Of a stretch of DNA of 15,483 nt, positions 1 through 8,113 are shown piece by piece; within the stretch, counting starts at the first letter, position 1; each line of letters starts with the position of its first letter. A program made the translations under genes and the position numbers. The notes under the pieces are model-generated. The model was not told the origin of the DNA. It made no database searches and saw only the letters and a program-made list of their open reading frames with translations. Source of the stretch: Syntrophomonas sp. UBA4911 (GTDB lineage Bacteria > Bacillota > Syntrophomonadia > Syntrophomonadales > Syntrophomonadaceae); contig DHCD01000092.1 in the NCBI GenBank assembly GCA_002398105.1, positions 38,401 to 53,883 on the forward strand. Direction: 5' to 3'.

Positions 1-211
1 CGCATTGCTGAGTGATGACGCCGGCGACATAGGCTTCCGGTTTATCAACCTCTATATGGAGCAACTCCTGGGCAACAGCCAGGTTGCCGGTACCGGCGCC
101 GATAAAAATTTTTCCCTGCCGGAAAGCATTTTCCACCTCGGGAAGCAGGGCCACCGCCTGGGCGATGAGATGTTTGGATGCCGCCGGATGAAGCGCAAAA
201 GTAGTAATCAC
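1..211 (-). CDS. Unrecognised protein, N-terminal part (cut by window edge)
   Basis: This minus-strand reading frame starts with GTG at 211-209 and stays open to the left edge, giving 70 residues beginning MITTFALHPAASKHL. A GGAAAGG ribosome binding site lies at 229-223, and an in-frame stop just upstream of the GTG fixes it as the first usable start. The fragment contains a glycine-rich turn (GKIFIGAGTGN) followed by a helix, which could be a nucleotide or cofactor loop, but I do not recognise the family. It begins 24 nt after the stop of the Hsp70-like gene and reads in the same direction, so it is probably the last visible gene of that operon. The function is unknown. Confidence 0.6.
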   Translation of the reverse strand, partial: MITTFALHPAASKHLIAQAVALLPEVENAFRQGKIFIGAGTGNLAVAQELLHIEVDKPEAYVAGVITQQC

Positions 212-235
212 TGCCTATCATTCCTTTCCAGATCG

Positions 236-1915
236 TTATAACAGCTGTAAAAAAGCCAGCAGTTTAAACATCAAAAGCATAGAATAATCCTGGCCGGAGC
301 TTTGCTGCAGATATTCGGCATAATCGCGCCGCAGCTCGGGGTTAGTGCCGGGATATAGACTCAGATATTCCAGCATGGTTTCCTGGCGGGCGAAAAAATC
401 AGCCCCAGGATTTACCCCGGGAATCGGACTGACCGTATGCCCTTCTCCCAGTTCAATGCTGGAATTACCCAAGTTCAGATACAAGTCTACCATATCTGAA
501 TTTATTGCGGGGCAGTCAAGCTGTAAAACCAGATCCTGTCCCATAAAATGCTGCAGGCTGGCCCCGGGATCGCCCTGAGCCAGCTCATAGACCCTCAGCT
601 TCAGACGGCCGGGCTGGTGGGCCAGGTTATAAGGCGAGTCCAGCGGAACCGTGAAAATTTTGTACCTGCTGCCGATATCAAGTTCCAGGTTATCGGTGTC
701 AAAAGGTATCTTTTGCAGAACAGTGCCGGTCTTAGTCTCGTCCCATTTTTCAATATAGAAATTAAAAGGGTAAATGCTCTTTACATTAATAATTGCAGGG
801 GCCTCTTCCTGTTTCCAGAGGCATAGTCCCCGGACCACATTGAAGCTGAGATCCGGGGGAGAGATTATTTCCGGGCCGGGACATAAATCGGCTATAAGCT
901 GCTCTATTCCCCGAGTTTGGGATGCTCCTCCCAACAGCAGCAGGTAGTCCAGGGAAAAGCGTCCTTCCCGGAATAGTCCCAGATATTTCGCCCGTTCCCG
1001 CACTTGGTGGATAATATAATGCTGCAGACGGGAAAAAATTGAATCAAGCTGGGCCATAAATATTTCGGCGGAAAGGGAAAAAACCAGTGAATCCTCGCGG
1101 TAGAAGCCGGGGATATTAAAATAAGCGGTATCTTGGCGGCTCATCCTTATTTTGACCTCTTCGGCGATTGCCATAAGGCGGTTATACCAGTATCTTTCTC
1201 CTCCCGGCAGGTTTTTTTCACTTATAATGGGGGCAGGTATTTCACGGCTATGCTGCATTTTAAAGAGAGGGTTGAGGATAAGGCGCAAGACCCCCCGATC
1301 CAGCTCACTGCCGGAAAAGGCGTCATGCCCGATCTGGAATTGACTCTCCATGACAATTTCGTTACGGCGGCGGGATAAACTTACAAAACTGAAATCAGTA
1401 GTACCGCCGCCAATATCAATACAGAGTATTTCGCCATCCAGATAACGGACCGGCTGCTCATAGTTATACCCCAGCAGAGCTGCCACCGGCTCGGGCAGAA
1501 GGTAAACTTCCGGCACGGCAAAAGCTGTGCTGACGGCCTGCAGCAATATGCTTCGGGCCCGGAGTCCAAAGTAATTGGGTACCGAAACCGTAACCGAGTC
1601 GATTTTCTCCCCTCCAGGCTCTATATACTCATCCCGCAGAAACATAAAATACTCTTTTATGATATCCGTCAGAGTAAACTCTCCCAGTCTAAAATCTGGA
1701 TTGCGCTTCAATTCCAGCTTAAAAAAACGGGCCGGGGCTGCTCCGGGCTCATTCAGCCGCCGGGCGATTTTGCCGAAATACAATTTCCCCTGGTTGGGCA
1801 GATACACTGCCAGACTCGGGATCTGGGCGTCGGGTCCGGCCAGGTTAATAAACCTGCCCTTATTGATATAACCCAGTTTGGTATATGAAGTTCCGAAGTC
1901 TATTCCCAGGTGCAT
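236..1915 (-). CDS. Divergent Hsp70-family (DnaK-like) ATPase
   Basis: This 559-aa protein has the actin/Hsp70 ATPase fold signatures in order. Phosphate-1 is GIDFGTSYTK (residues 4-13), the VPNYFG and LPEPVAALLGY segment is at about 112-150, phosphate-2 is CIDIGGGTTDF (165-175), and the adenosine motif is LLLLGGASQTRG (325-336). After about residue 375 comes a beta-rich stretch (about 376-460) resembling a reduced Hsp70 substrate-binding domain, then a short helical C-terminus. It is shorter than DnaK (about 610-640 aa) and lacks a DnaK-like lid and EEVD-type tail. The ATG follows the stop of the 525-aa gene by 3 nt, with GAAGGG as ribosome binding site. It is the fourth gene of a minus-strand operon. 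A specialised chaperone or ATP-driven scaffold is inferred; housekeeping DnaK is unlikely. Confidence 0.9.
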   Translation of the reverse strand: MHLGIDFGTSYTKLGYINKGRFINLAGPDAQIPSLAVYLPNQGKLYFGKIARRLNEPGAAPARFFKLELKRNPDFRLGEFTLTDIIKEYFMFLRDEYIEPGGEKIDSVTVSVPNYFGLRARSILLQAVSTAFAVPEVYLLPEPVAALLGYNYEQPVRYLDGEILCIDIGGGTTDFSFVSLSRRRNEIVMESQFQIGHDAFSGSELDRGVLRLILNPLFKMQHSREIPAPIISEKNLPGGERYWYNRLMAIAEEVKIRMSRQDTAYFNIPGFYREDSLVFSLSAEIFMAQLDSIFSRLQHYIIHQVRERAKYLGLFREGRFSLDYLLLLGGASQTRGIEQLIADLCPGPEIISPPDLSFNVVRGLCLWKQEEAPAIINVKSIYPFNFYIEKWDETKTGTVLQKIPFDTDNLELDIGSRYKIFTVPLDSPYNLAHQPGRLKLRVYELAQGDPGASLQHFMGQDLVLQLDCPAINSDMVDLYLNLGNSSIELGEGHTVSPIPGVNPGADFFARQETMLEYLSLYPGTNPELRRDYAEYLQQSSGQDYSMLLMFKLLAFLQLL

Positions 1916-1918
1916 AGT

Positions 1919-3496
1919 TCAACCCTTCTGGGCGATGAGCAGGTAAGGTATCTCTTCCTCTACCAGTTCATCCACCCGGATAATAAAGATATCTCCTTCT
2001 TCATGCAGGATCAGATCAGCTTTCTCCCCGGCTTTGGCGATACGGGTCTCAACCAGGTGGCGGTCCAGGAGATAAAGGTAATCAGAGGGGAATACTTGCC
2101 CTTTGGCCAAAGGAACCCGTTCCACCTTGACGCTTATTTCTTTCCAGGTGCGGGATATATTGCGGGGGGCCAATATTCTCTCCAGGTCGGCCCGGATATC
2201 GGCCAGCAGATTAAGATAGTTGTCCAGCAGGTTAACAATGTTTAAGAACTGTTTGAGAACTTCATTGTGATGTTCCTGCTTCTGGTTGAGCAGATCTATG
2301 CGGGCCCTCCATAAAGATAGTTCCGCTTCCAACCGGTTGATAAGAGCGGCAAGCTCAGGGAAGAAGGCCAGTTCCGGGCTGTGCCGGGTTTCCTGAAGCA
2401 GGAGCAGCAACGGCGACAAAGTTTCCAGGGTCCGGCTGCTGAAATAAGTAAAATCAGGCTCGCGGGAATCGGACAAATCTTGCTTGAAGCCGGCTATTGC
2501 CTCTACTCCGCCGCCGATATCCCGGTTAAATTTTTTCATAAATTCCTCATAAAGATTATAATCCAGGCCGAAATTGCCGCCAATGACCGGGCTATAACCG
2601 GACGCGGCCTTTTCTATTAAATGGATCAAACCGGTTACCCAGTTGGCAAAATCAAGTAAACTGCGGCTGAAGAGCTCGGATTCTTCGCCGGCTGAACTAA
2701 GGCGTAAAACATTGAGAAAAAGGTCTGCTTCAGGTTTGATCTGGACTTTGTAGAAATCAGCTAGGGCTTCAACTTCGTCAATGGGTAAAAAATCCGGGCG
2801 CTGGTCCCTCATTTCTCCGATGACGGAGCGGATTAGTTCCTGATTGTCTTGCCGCTGCCGAAGTCGTACCAGGCTTTTAGCCAGATAGTTAAGATAAACC
2901 AGCAGACGATTTATGGCGTCGTCTACCGCGGGGCTATCCTGTTCCAGGGAAGACACCAGCTGCAGGGTGGGGAGGGCGGCCGCATGGTTTTGCATTAACG
3001 ACGGCAATTCCTGATCCTGCATCCAGTTCAGAGTCTTGGCGGTTAATTCCTGCATACGGGCAAATCCGCGGTGCAGCTGCTGCAGGGTGGATAATAACTC
3101 GGCTGACCGGTAATCCTGCTGCCGGCTTAGGGTCAGCAGAGCCTCACCAGCGTTTTCCCGGGCTGTTTTAAACCGGGATGACAGGTTTTTAACCTGGTTA
3201 TATAATTGGGCATAGCGCTTTATATTGGCCATGATATCTCGCTTTATCATGTCTTCCTGGGAGCTTATTTTTAAAAGCCGGGTTATTTCATCCTGAACGG
3301 AATTTTTGTAAAGTGGGAATAGCCGTTCGCTGAAGCTGTGATAATAGAAAGAATTAAGCTCATAGAGGTATTTATCCCATTCCTCCTGGTCTTCTCCGCT
3401 AAAGGCAGGTAAGGATGATATCTCCTGTCTTAATCGGGAAAGCATCTGCTCCAATGTTTGGATAAAAAAATCCGGGTTAAAATCTCTGCTGTCCAT
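1919..3496 (-). CDS. Large helical coiled-coil protein, possibly GrpE-like at its C-terminus
   Basis: This is a 525-aa, strongly charged, mainly alpha-helical protein with no signal peptide or membrane segment, so it is probably cytosolic. I recognise no full-length family. The C-terminal 120 residues form a long helix (about 385-447) containing FLNIVNLLDNYLNLL at about 417-431, then a beta-rich tail (about 448-525). That order and the L-x-x-L-D-N pattern resemble GrpE, the Hsp70 nucleotide-exchange factor. This is a weak match made by eye, supported mainly by the Hsp70-like gene only 3 nt downstream. Its ATG overlaps the stop of the preceding gene by one base (TAATG), which implies translational coupling. 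Function is otherwise unknown. Confidence 0.8.
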   Translation of the reverse strand: MDSRDFNPDFFIQTLEQMLSRLRQEISSLPAFSGEDQEEWDKYLYELNSFYYHSFSERLFPLYKNSVQDEITRLLKISSQEDMIKRDIMANIKRYAQLYNQVKNLSSRFKTARENAGEALLTLSRQQDYRSAELLSTLQQLHRGFARMQELTAKTLNWMQDQELPSLMQNHAAALPTLQLVSSLEQDSPAVDDAINRLLVYLNYLAKSLVRLRQRQDNQELIRSVIGEMRDQRPDFLPIDEVEALADFYKVQIKPEADLFLNVLRLSSAGEESELFSRSLLDFANWVTGLIHLIEKAASGYSPVIGGNFGLDYNLYEEFMKKFNRDIGGGVEAIAGFKQDLSDSREPDFTYFSSRTLETLSPLLLLLQETRHSPELAFFPELAALINRLEAELSLWRARIDLLNQKQEHHNEVLKQFLNIVNLLDNYLNLLADIRADLERILAPRNISRTWKEISVKVERVPLAKGQVFPSDYLYLLDRHLVETRIAKAGEKADLILHEEGDIFIIRVDELVEEEIPYLLIAQKG

Positions 3497-4965
3497 TACA
3501 ATGCCCCCATTAATCTGCCGGCCAAAATGGCGCGGCGGATCGACTCGTCTTTGGAGCGAAACAGTTGGGGACGGGCAGCCAGTTCGCTCTTTAATCCATT
3601 GGCGGTCATAGTATGCAGGCTATTTACTATACGCTGAGCCTGATAACGAATGCTGCCGTCAACCAGGGGCCCTATCTGGTCGAGTAAATCGCTGTGCATA
3701 AAGAGTCGGCAGGGCAGCCATTGCCACAGCAATAAATAAGCGCTGAGCAAGCGGGAAGCCGTTTCCCCGTCCAGGGTTGCCCGCTTTTTGTACTGCAGCA
3801 GCCGGATAAGTTCCAAAACTACAAATGCTTCATGGGGAAGGGCGTGGAATTTGGCTTCACTATTTTCCAGCAGTTCTTTCAGACGCTGCGGATTTAACCA
3901 ATTTTCGGTTTCTTCCGCCATCAGCAGCGGCAGTTCGGCGGGCCGGAGCTGTTCCGCTTTTTTTGCGGTATAGAGCAGTTCCCGGAGGTTATCGGGACTG
4001 TCATTGCTGAACCCGGCGGTAATAACTTCCCATAGTTGGAGATACTGCAGAGGTGCGGCTTCCGGGCTTATAAGCGGGAAATAGCGTTCATATAACCGGC
4101 AAGCACAGTTATAGGCCTGCAACGGTTCATAAACCAGACTGTAAACCGGTATGACGGCACGAAGTAATTGCTGCAGGCCCTTATAAATCTTTTGATCGTT
4201 TATAATTTCCACCAGGCGGTTTTTTTGCTGGTAATCCCGGTAGATGTCCAGCAGAAATGCCAGGCTGTCTTCTGCCAGGCCGCATTTGAAGACCATTCCG
4301 GCTGCCTCCAGCTGCAATAAAAAGCGGTCGGCCTGGTAAGGGTCGGGGAAATTATGGGCTTGACTGTTTTGCAGCTTTTCCAGGGCGTCTCTGATCAGTT
4401 GCACCTTGTCCCCATAAAAGGTCGGAAAACTGTTATGGCGGGATAATTCCTCCAGCCCGTAACAGGATTCCATCCGCATCTGTTGCAGAGTTACCTGCCG
4501 GTCCCTTAATAACCGGCGCAAATCGGCGTTGGCCGTACGGGAGGAGAGATAAATACAGCTATCCTGGTCCAGGGTATTGATAATTGCTGCAAAAGCCGGT
4601 CGATACTCTTCCCGATAGATACGGACCATAAACTCCAATTCCGCTGGCTTCATCCGGGAATTGAGGATATACCAGGGGAGAAAACGCAAAAAGTCATTCA
4701 TCACCTGTACGGGAGCATTGACCAGCCATTGCAATACCGGCATAAAATGTAAACTGGAGAAAATAATCTTAAAAAAGTCATACCTGCGTCCGGCCCAATA
4801 AAGAGAGCGGTAAAGAAAATCCACCTGGATACTGCTGTTTACTGTAACCCCGGCAGTCAAAGCCCGTTGGCGCAGGGCGGTGCGCAGGCTTAATTCCTGT
4901 TCCCAGAAGGTGAAAATATCATCATTCTCCGTTATATGTTGATATTGCTCCAAGATATCCTGCAT
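3496..4965 (-). CDS. Unrecognised helical protein in the Hsp70-like operon
   Basis: This 489-aa protein is almost entirely predicted helix, rich in leucine, arginine and glutamine, with no cysteine motif, signal peptide or convincing membrane segment. Regularly spaced leucine-rich helical blocks along residues 150-480 suggest a helical-repeat (TPR- or HEAT-like) scaffold, but I cannot define a repeat unit by eye. The start is ATG at 4965 with AAGGAG 8 nt upstream. It lies 25 nt after the 229-aa gene and is coupled by TAATG to the 525-aa gene, so it is clearly part of the same transcript as the Hsp70-like ATPase. A role as co-chaperone or structural partner is inference from context only. Confidence 0.8.
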   Translation of the reverse strand: MQDILEQYQHITENDDIFTFWEQELSLRTALRQRALTAGVTVNSSIQVDFLYRSLYWAGRRYDFFKIIFSSLHFMPVLQWLVNAPVQVMNDFLRFLPWYILNSRMKPAELEFMVRIYREEYRPAFAAIINTLDQDSCIYLSSRTANADLRRLLRDRQVTLQQMRMESCYGLEELSRHNSFPTFYGDKVQLIRDALEKLQNSQAHNFPDPYQADRFLLQLEAAGMVFKCGLAEDSLAFLLDIYRDYQQKNRLVEIINDQKIYKGLQQLLRAVIPVYSLVYEPLQAYNCACRLYERYFPLISPEAAPLQYLQLWEVITAGFSNDSPDNLRELLYTAKKAEQLRPAELPLLMAEETENWLNPQRLKELLENSEAKFHALPHEAFVVLELIRLLQYKKRATLDGETASRLLSAYLLLWQWLPCRLFMHSDLLDQIGPLVDGSIRYQAQRIVNSLHTMTANGLKSELAARPQLFRSKDESIRRAILAGRLMGAL

Positions 4966-4990
4966 AATGCCTGCTCCTTATTTTATATCT

Positions 4991-5680
4991 TTACGAATAA
5001 AAGGCTATATTCAAAACCCGGCAAGCATTTTCGGCCTTACGGGTATCTTTTTCGCTTAGAAATACTAAATAATAAATGGATTTCTCCTTATTGGTAAAAA
5101 TACCTCCCAGCCGGTCGGCATCTATATATTCGAATTTATCCGCTGAGGCCTTGTTGCGGGTAAGGTAGCGATAAGTTTGCATCCGGGTCACAAAAGAATA
5201 GCGGCCCAACCGGGCAAAATGACTGCGCAGGCCGATTTCCTTGCCGTCGTTATTATCCTCATATTTTATGACCGGCGGGTTTACCCGGGGATGAGGCAGA
5301 AGATGCAGGTCCGGAACTTCCTGCCGCAAGGTTTTTAATACCGTCTGCAGGGCCTGGCTGTGGTCCGGCCGGCTGAAAGTACAATGGAGGTAGGGATGCA
5401 GGCCCAGGGGAAATTCCTTCAGGGGCAGGGGGTTAAAATCCAGCAGGTAAAGCGATTCCGGCTTTTCCAGCAGATAGTTCAGAAGATCGTCAAAACCCGA
5501 CCGGAAACGGGGGATATAGGTGCAATAATCCCGATACAGCAGGGAAGCATATTGATCATAAAAGACGGTATAGGACTCTGGTGAAGCCATCATGAGGCGG
5601 TCTATGTAACTTAAAAGCTTATCGTACTCAATCGCATCCAGTTCCACGCCCTTATCTAATTTTCTGAAGATATTGCGCAC
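4991..5680 (-). CDS. Unrecognised 229-aa protein, first gene of the Hsp70-like operon
   Basis: This soluble protein of 229 aa starts with GTG at 5680-5678 (MRNIFRKLDKG). The ribosome binding site is poor (GGCGGTG about 9 nt upstream), so expression may be low or the start slightly different. The N-terminal half is helical and acidic. The middle has a proline-rich stretch (about 85-145, including HPYLH and LPHPRVNPP), and the C-terminal half alternates short strands and helices. I see no catalytic motif and do not recognise a family. It is the promoter-proximal gene of the four or five minus-strand genes ending in the Hsp70-like ATPase, with 25 nt to the next gene. Confidence 0.75.
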   Translation of the reverse strand: MRNIFRKLDKGVELDAIEYDKLLSYIDRLMMASPESYTVFYDQYASLLYRDYCTYIPRFRSGFDDLLNYLLEKPESLYLLDFNPLPLKEFPLGLHPYLHCTFSRPDHSQALQTVLKTLRQEVPDLHLLPHPRVNPPVIKYEDNNDGKEIGLRSHFARLGRYSFVTRMQTYRYLTRNKASADKFEYIDADRLGGIFTNKEKSIYYLVFLSEKDTRKAENACRVLNIAFYS

Positions 5681-5898
5681 CGTTTACACCGCCAAGCTTT
5701 TATATTATTTTAACGCAAAGCTGAATTTATTGCGAAAAGTTTTAACATAATACTGCGACAGTGCCAGTGCAAACCGGGAAACAGCGGGCCGGAAAAGCTG
5801 GCGAGGCTGCGGCCTCACCAGCTAAAACAGTTATAGGCGGCGGCGTTCAATGGACCGGTTCAAGTTCAAAACCCAATCCGGACCGATTCCCTTCCGGG
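5681..5898. other. Intergenic region between pdaA-like gene and Hsp70-like operon
   Basis: This 218-base gap holds the terminator-like hairpin described separately. An AT-rich stretch at 5700-5755 is the likely place for the promoter of the downstream minus-strand operon. On the minus strand it contains TAAAAT-like hexamers but no convincing -35 partner, so I do not call a promoter. No coding sequence is seen. Confidence 0.4.
5792..5823 (-). terminator. Probable intrinsic terminator after the PdaA-like gene
   Basis: The arms AGCTGG (5796-5801) and CCAGCT (5818-5823) enclose a second stem, GAGGC/GCCTC (5803-5807 with 5812-5816), separated by one mismatch, with a 4-base loop. Read on the minus strand the GC-rich stem ends in TTTT followed by CC, so the U-tract is short. 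It lies about 75 nt past the stop of the PdaA-like gene and before the Hsp70-like operon, which fits termination between the two units. Confidence 0.55.
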
Positions 5899-6834
5899 CT
5901 ATTGATCAAATAGAGCAAAAACGTATCCCTGGGCGGTTAGCTCCTTGATTATTTTATCCAGGGCTTCGGTGTTGCTTTGGGAAACGGCATGAAGAAGGAT
6001 TACCGCACCGGGATGAATATTATTTATTACGTGCTGGTAGGAATAGTCGGCCCCGGGTTGGTTATTTACGTCCCAATCTTTGAAAGCCATACTCCAGAAA
6101 ACGGTCCGATATCCCATTTCTTTGGCATAACCAAGGCTGGCCGGAGAATAATTGCCCATGGGAGGACGCAGGTATTTGTCCATTTCCCGGCCGGTAAGAT
6201 TCTGGAAGCTGCTGGCCAGGGAAGCAACCTCCTGCTCAAACTTCTCCTGGGAAACAGTGGATAAATCGGGATGATTTACGGTATGGTTACATACCAGGTG
6301 GCCTTCGTTTTTCATCCTCATCACCAGTTCGGGCTGGCTTTTAAGATAATGACCGGTGATAAAGAAGGCGGCCCGGACGTTATTGGCTTTAAGAATATCA
6401 AGTATCTGAGCGCTGTATCCGTTCTCGTAACCTTCATCAAAGGTAAGGTAAATTTTCTTTTCATTATTAGATAAAACATAAAGAGCGTCGTTGTCCGCCA
6501 GCATTGCCTGGATATCTTCGTTTACAGCCGGGGTTTGGTGCTCGCTGTTGGGACGAAAATACCAGGAGTAAGATTTCTGCGCCGGTTGCTTGGCAGCGGC
6601 GGCAGGTGTTGCCGGGGCAGGATCTTTAGTTTGCTGCTGGGCAGGTTGCGCCGCTTCCACCGGCTCCGCAGGTTTGACCGCTTCGGCAGCATCGACAGAT
6701 TCAGTCTGGGGCGGCGGGGTCTGATTAACTTCGGAAACAGAGTCGGGACTGGAACTTAAAGGAGGATTTTCCTTACAACCTGCCGGCAAGGCCAATAATA
6801 AAATGATTACTGCAAAAACAGACAATTTTTTCAT
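5899..6834 (-). CDS. pdaA: PdaA-like polysaccharide deacetylase, putative lipoprotein
   Basis: This 311-aa carbohydrate esterase family 4 protein is of the delta-lactam-biosynthetic (PdaA) type. That group de-N-acetylates muramic acid residues in peptidoglycan on the way to spore-cortex muramic delta-lactam. Motifs are TFDEGYENG (131-139; D133 catalytic base, E134 in place of the usual metal-binding D), NHTVNHP (183-189, metal-binding H184/H188), RPP (223-225), FWSMAFKDW (246-254) and LLH (280-282). The start at 6834 was chosen because MKKLSVFAVIILLLALPAGC is a signal peptide with lipobox-like PAGC (C20), and GAAGGA lies 6 nt upstream. An upstream in-frame ATG at 6945 is less likely because the promoter lies inside that extension. 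A Pro/Ala/Glu/Gln-rich linker (about 21-88) separates the anchor from the catalytic domain, longer than in B. subtilis PdaA. Confidence 0.88.
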   Translation of the reverse strand: MKKLSVFAVIILLLALPAGCKENPPLSSSPDSVSEVNQTPPPQTESVDAAEAVKPAEPVEAAQPAQQQTKDPAPATPAAAAKQPAQKSYSWYFRPNSEHQTPAVNEDIQAMLADNDALYVLSNNEKKIYLTFDEGYENGYSAQILDILKANNVRAAFFITGHYLKSQPELVMRMKNEGHLVCNHTVNHPDLSTVSQEKFEQEVASLASSFQNLTGREMDKYLRPPMGNYSPASLGYAKEMGYRTVFWSMAFKDWDVNNQPGADYSYQHVINNIHPGAVILLHAVSQSNTEALDKIIKELTAQGYVFALFDQ

Positions 6835-6870
6835 GCTGTGTCCTTCTTTCCGAATTTGAAAGTCAATTTT

Positions 6871-6899
6871 ATTATACGGCTGCAAGATTATCTTGTATA
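6871..6899 (-). promoter_or_regulatory. Candidate sigma-A-type promoter for the PdaA-like gene
   Basis: On the minus strand, TATACA (6899-6894, four of six matches to TTGACA) is followed after 17 nt by a perfect TATAAT (6876-6871). This places transcription start near 6864, about 30 nt before the ATG at 6834. A sporulation sigma factor would be expected for a PdaA gene, and CGTATAAT also loosely resembles a sigma-E/sigma-G -10, so the sigma assignment is open. Confidence 0.45.
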
Positions 6900-6907
6900 A
6901 TTTTACG

Positions 6908-7117
6908 TCAATTATTGCTGGAACTTGCAGGTAAACGAATATCAAAAATTATTTCATCTTCCAGATTGGAAAAATCAATAATGATACCATCTTCCATGAG
7001 CATGGTGATATTGTTTTCCGTGCAGTTCAAAATCTTTTTAATCGCTTTACCTTCCATATATCGGCTGAGCATATTATAATCGTCGAGCAAAAGTTTTGAA
7101 ATCTGATAACGAGCCAT
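6908..7117 (-). CDS. Small unrecognised protein (69 aa)
   Basis: This short gene starts with ATG at 7117, with an excellent ribosome binding site, GAGGTGA, 6 nt upstream. That makes it likely real despite its size. The product is soluble and acidic, with an N-terminal helical half and a C-terminal half of alternating hydrophobic strands (ITMLMEDGIIIDFS, EIIFDIRL), suggesting a small alpha+beta domain. I do not recognise a family. It precedes the PdaA-like gene by about 70 nt on the same strand, but the separate promoter of that gene argues for independent control. Its own promoter may be GTGTCA-17 nt-TATATA on the minus strand around 7168-7140, a weak match. Confidence 0.7.
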   Translation of the reverse strand: MARYQISKLLLDDYNMLSRYMEGKAIKKILNCTENNITMLMEDGIIIDFSNLEDEIIFDIRLPASSSNN

Positions 7118-7489
7118 TATAATTCACCTCTATACTAAATATATAGAATCCGGCCCTGATGGTGACACTAGGCAATAATTTTTATGGAACGGAACTTGGC
7201 AATATTTCTGTTCCTCTTGAGGCTGCCTGCTATGATAAAGCATTATCCTCGCATTATGCGCGGAAAGGCCGGTTTCCCGACTTTTACTGCCCCGGTTACC
7301 ACCATCTGCATAGACGCCATCCATCCATTATTTAAACTTAAAATCCGTTTTAAATTGAGATGGATTAAATTAAAGTATGATATGCTAAAAATACCGGCTG
7401 AATTGGTTTATAAGGGTAAGCTGAGACAGTTTGGAAAAGATAAAAAGTAAAAAAACAATCAAAATAAAATCTGGATCTGTGGTGATGCT
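7118..7489. other. Stretch with no confident gene between divergent units
   Basis: About 370 bases separate the 69-aa gene (minus) from the cysteine hydrolase gene (plus). Open frames exist on both strands (plus 7184-7450, 88 codons; minus 7324-7130, 64 codons), but neither has a ribosome binding site or a recognisable product, and they overlap each other. A candidate plus-strand promoter is TTGAGA (7355-7360) with TATGAT (7376-7381), but its 15-nt spacing is short. The heptamer GCATTAT is repeated at about 7242 and 7253. Nothing here can be assigned a function. Confidence 0.4.
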
Positions 7490-8113
7490 ATGAAAAGATT
7501 TTTAGGGAACGGAAAGAATTTTAACCTGCTAATATTCCCTTTTCTGGCCTTAGCCTTCTTTATCCTGATAGCCTTGAGCAACCAGCATGTATTTCGCAAC
7601 GATAAGGCGGTAATGTATACCTATATAAAAAGTGCTCGTCAGGGACGGATCGGTTATGGCTTTAATAGTTATTACGGCAATGATATCTCCTTCGCGGGGC
7701 TGGAACCGGGGGACTTGATCCTGGGAGCTTATCCCGGCTGCGCCTATGGACGCTTTTCCCATGCCGGCATTTATTTAGGCAAAGGGAAGATTATGGAGAG
7801 TTATGGTGACCTGGGAGTAAATGTGCAATCTATCAGCCACTACCGGGAATACAGCGAAGTATGTCTTTTACGGGTTAAGGCTGATCCTGCTGTAAAAAAG
7901 AGGGCTGTCGATTATGTCAGTAAGCGACAGGGAGCCATGTTTTATCCCCTGGCATTTAAAAATGGCGAAAGGTATTGGAACTGCACTAAAATCATGTGGA
8001 AAGCCTATTTTGAACAGGGACTTGATTTTGATCCGGAAAACGATTTCTGGGTGGCTCCCGATCTTTTTTATAAGAGCCATCTGGTTGAGGTAATACGGGA
8101 AAAGAGGGTTTGA
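7490..8113 (+). CDS. Membrane-anchored YiiX/NlpC-P60-like cysteine hydrolase
   Basis: This 207-aa protein has one N-terminal membrane segment (about 13-30) and a circularly permuted papain-like domain of the YiiX/YebB (formerly DUF830) type. Visible signatures are GDLIL (74-78), the catalytic histidine in FSHAGIYLG (H91), E103 in IMESYG, and the nucleophile in YWNCTKIMWKAY (C165). In this permuted family the cysteine follows the histidine, as seen here. Related enzymes hydrolyse amide or ester bonds in peptidoglycan, lipids or acyl-peptides; the substrate here is unknown. The catalytic domain is expected outside the membrane. The start is ATG at 7490 with GTGGTGATG-like pairing just upstream. 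Its TGA overlaps the next ATG by one base (TGATG), so the two genes are coupled. Confidence 0.8.
   Translation: MKRFLGNGKNFNLLIFPFLALAFFILIALSNQHVFRNDKAVMYTYIKSARQGRIGYGFNSYYGNDISFAGLEPGDLILGAYPGCAYGRFSHAGIYLGKGKIMESYGDLGVNVQSISHYREYSEVCLLRVKADPAVKKRAVDYVSKRQGAMFYPLAFKNGERYWNCTKIMWKAYFEQGLDFDPENDFWVAPDLFYKSHLVEVIREKRV

Noticed and set aside
1910..2620. Plus-strand open frames across the Hsp70-like operon (for example 1910-2245, 2381-2620)
   Set aside because: They are opposite-strand shadows of well-supported minus-strand genes.
6835..6945. Upstream ATG at 6945 as start of the PdaA-like gene
   Set aside because: It would put 37 residues before a clear signal peptide and include the likely promoter.
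7184..7450. Possible 88-aa plus-strand gene
   Set aside because: It has no ribosome binding site or recognisable product, it overlaps a minus-strand frame, and it may contain the promoter of the next gene.
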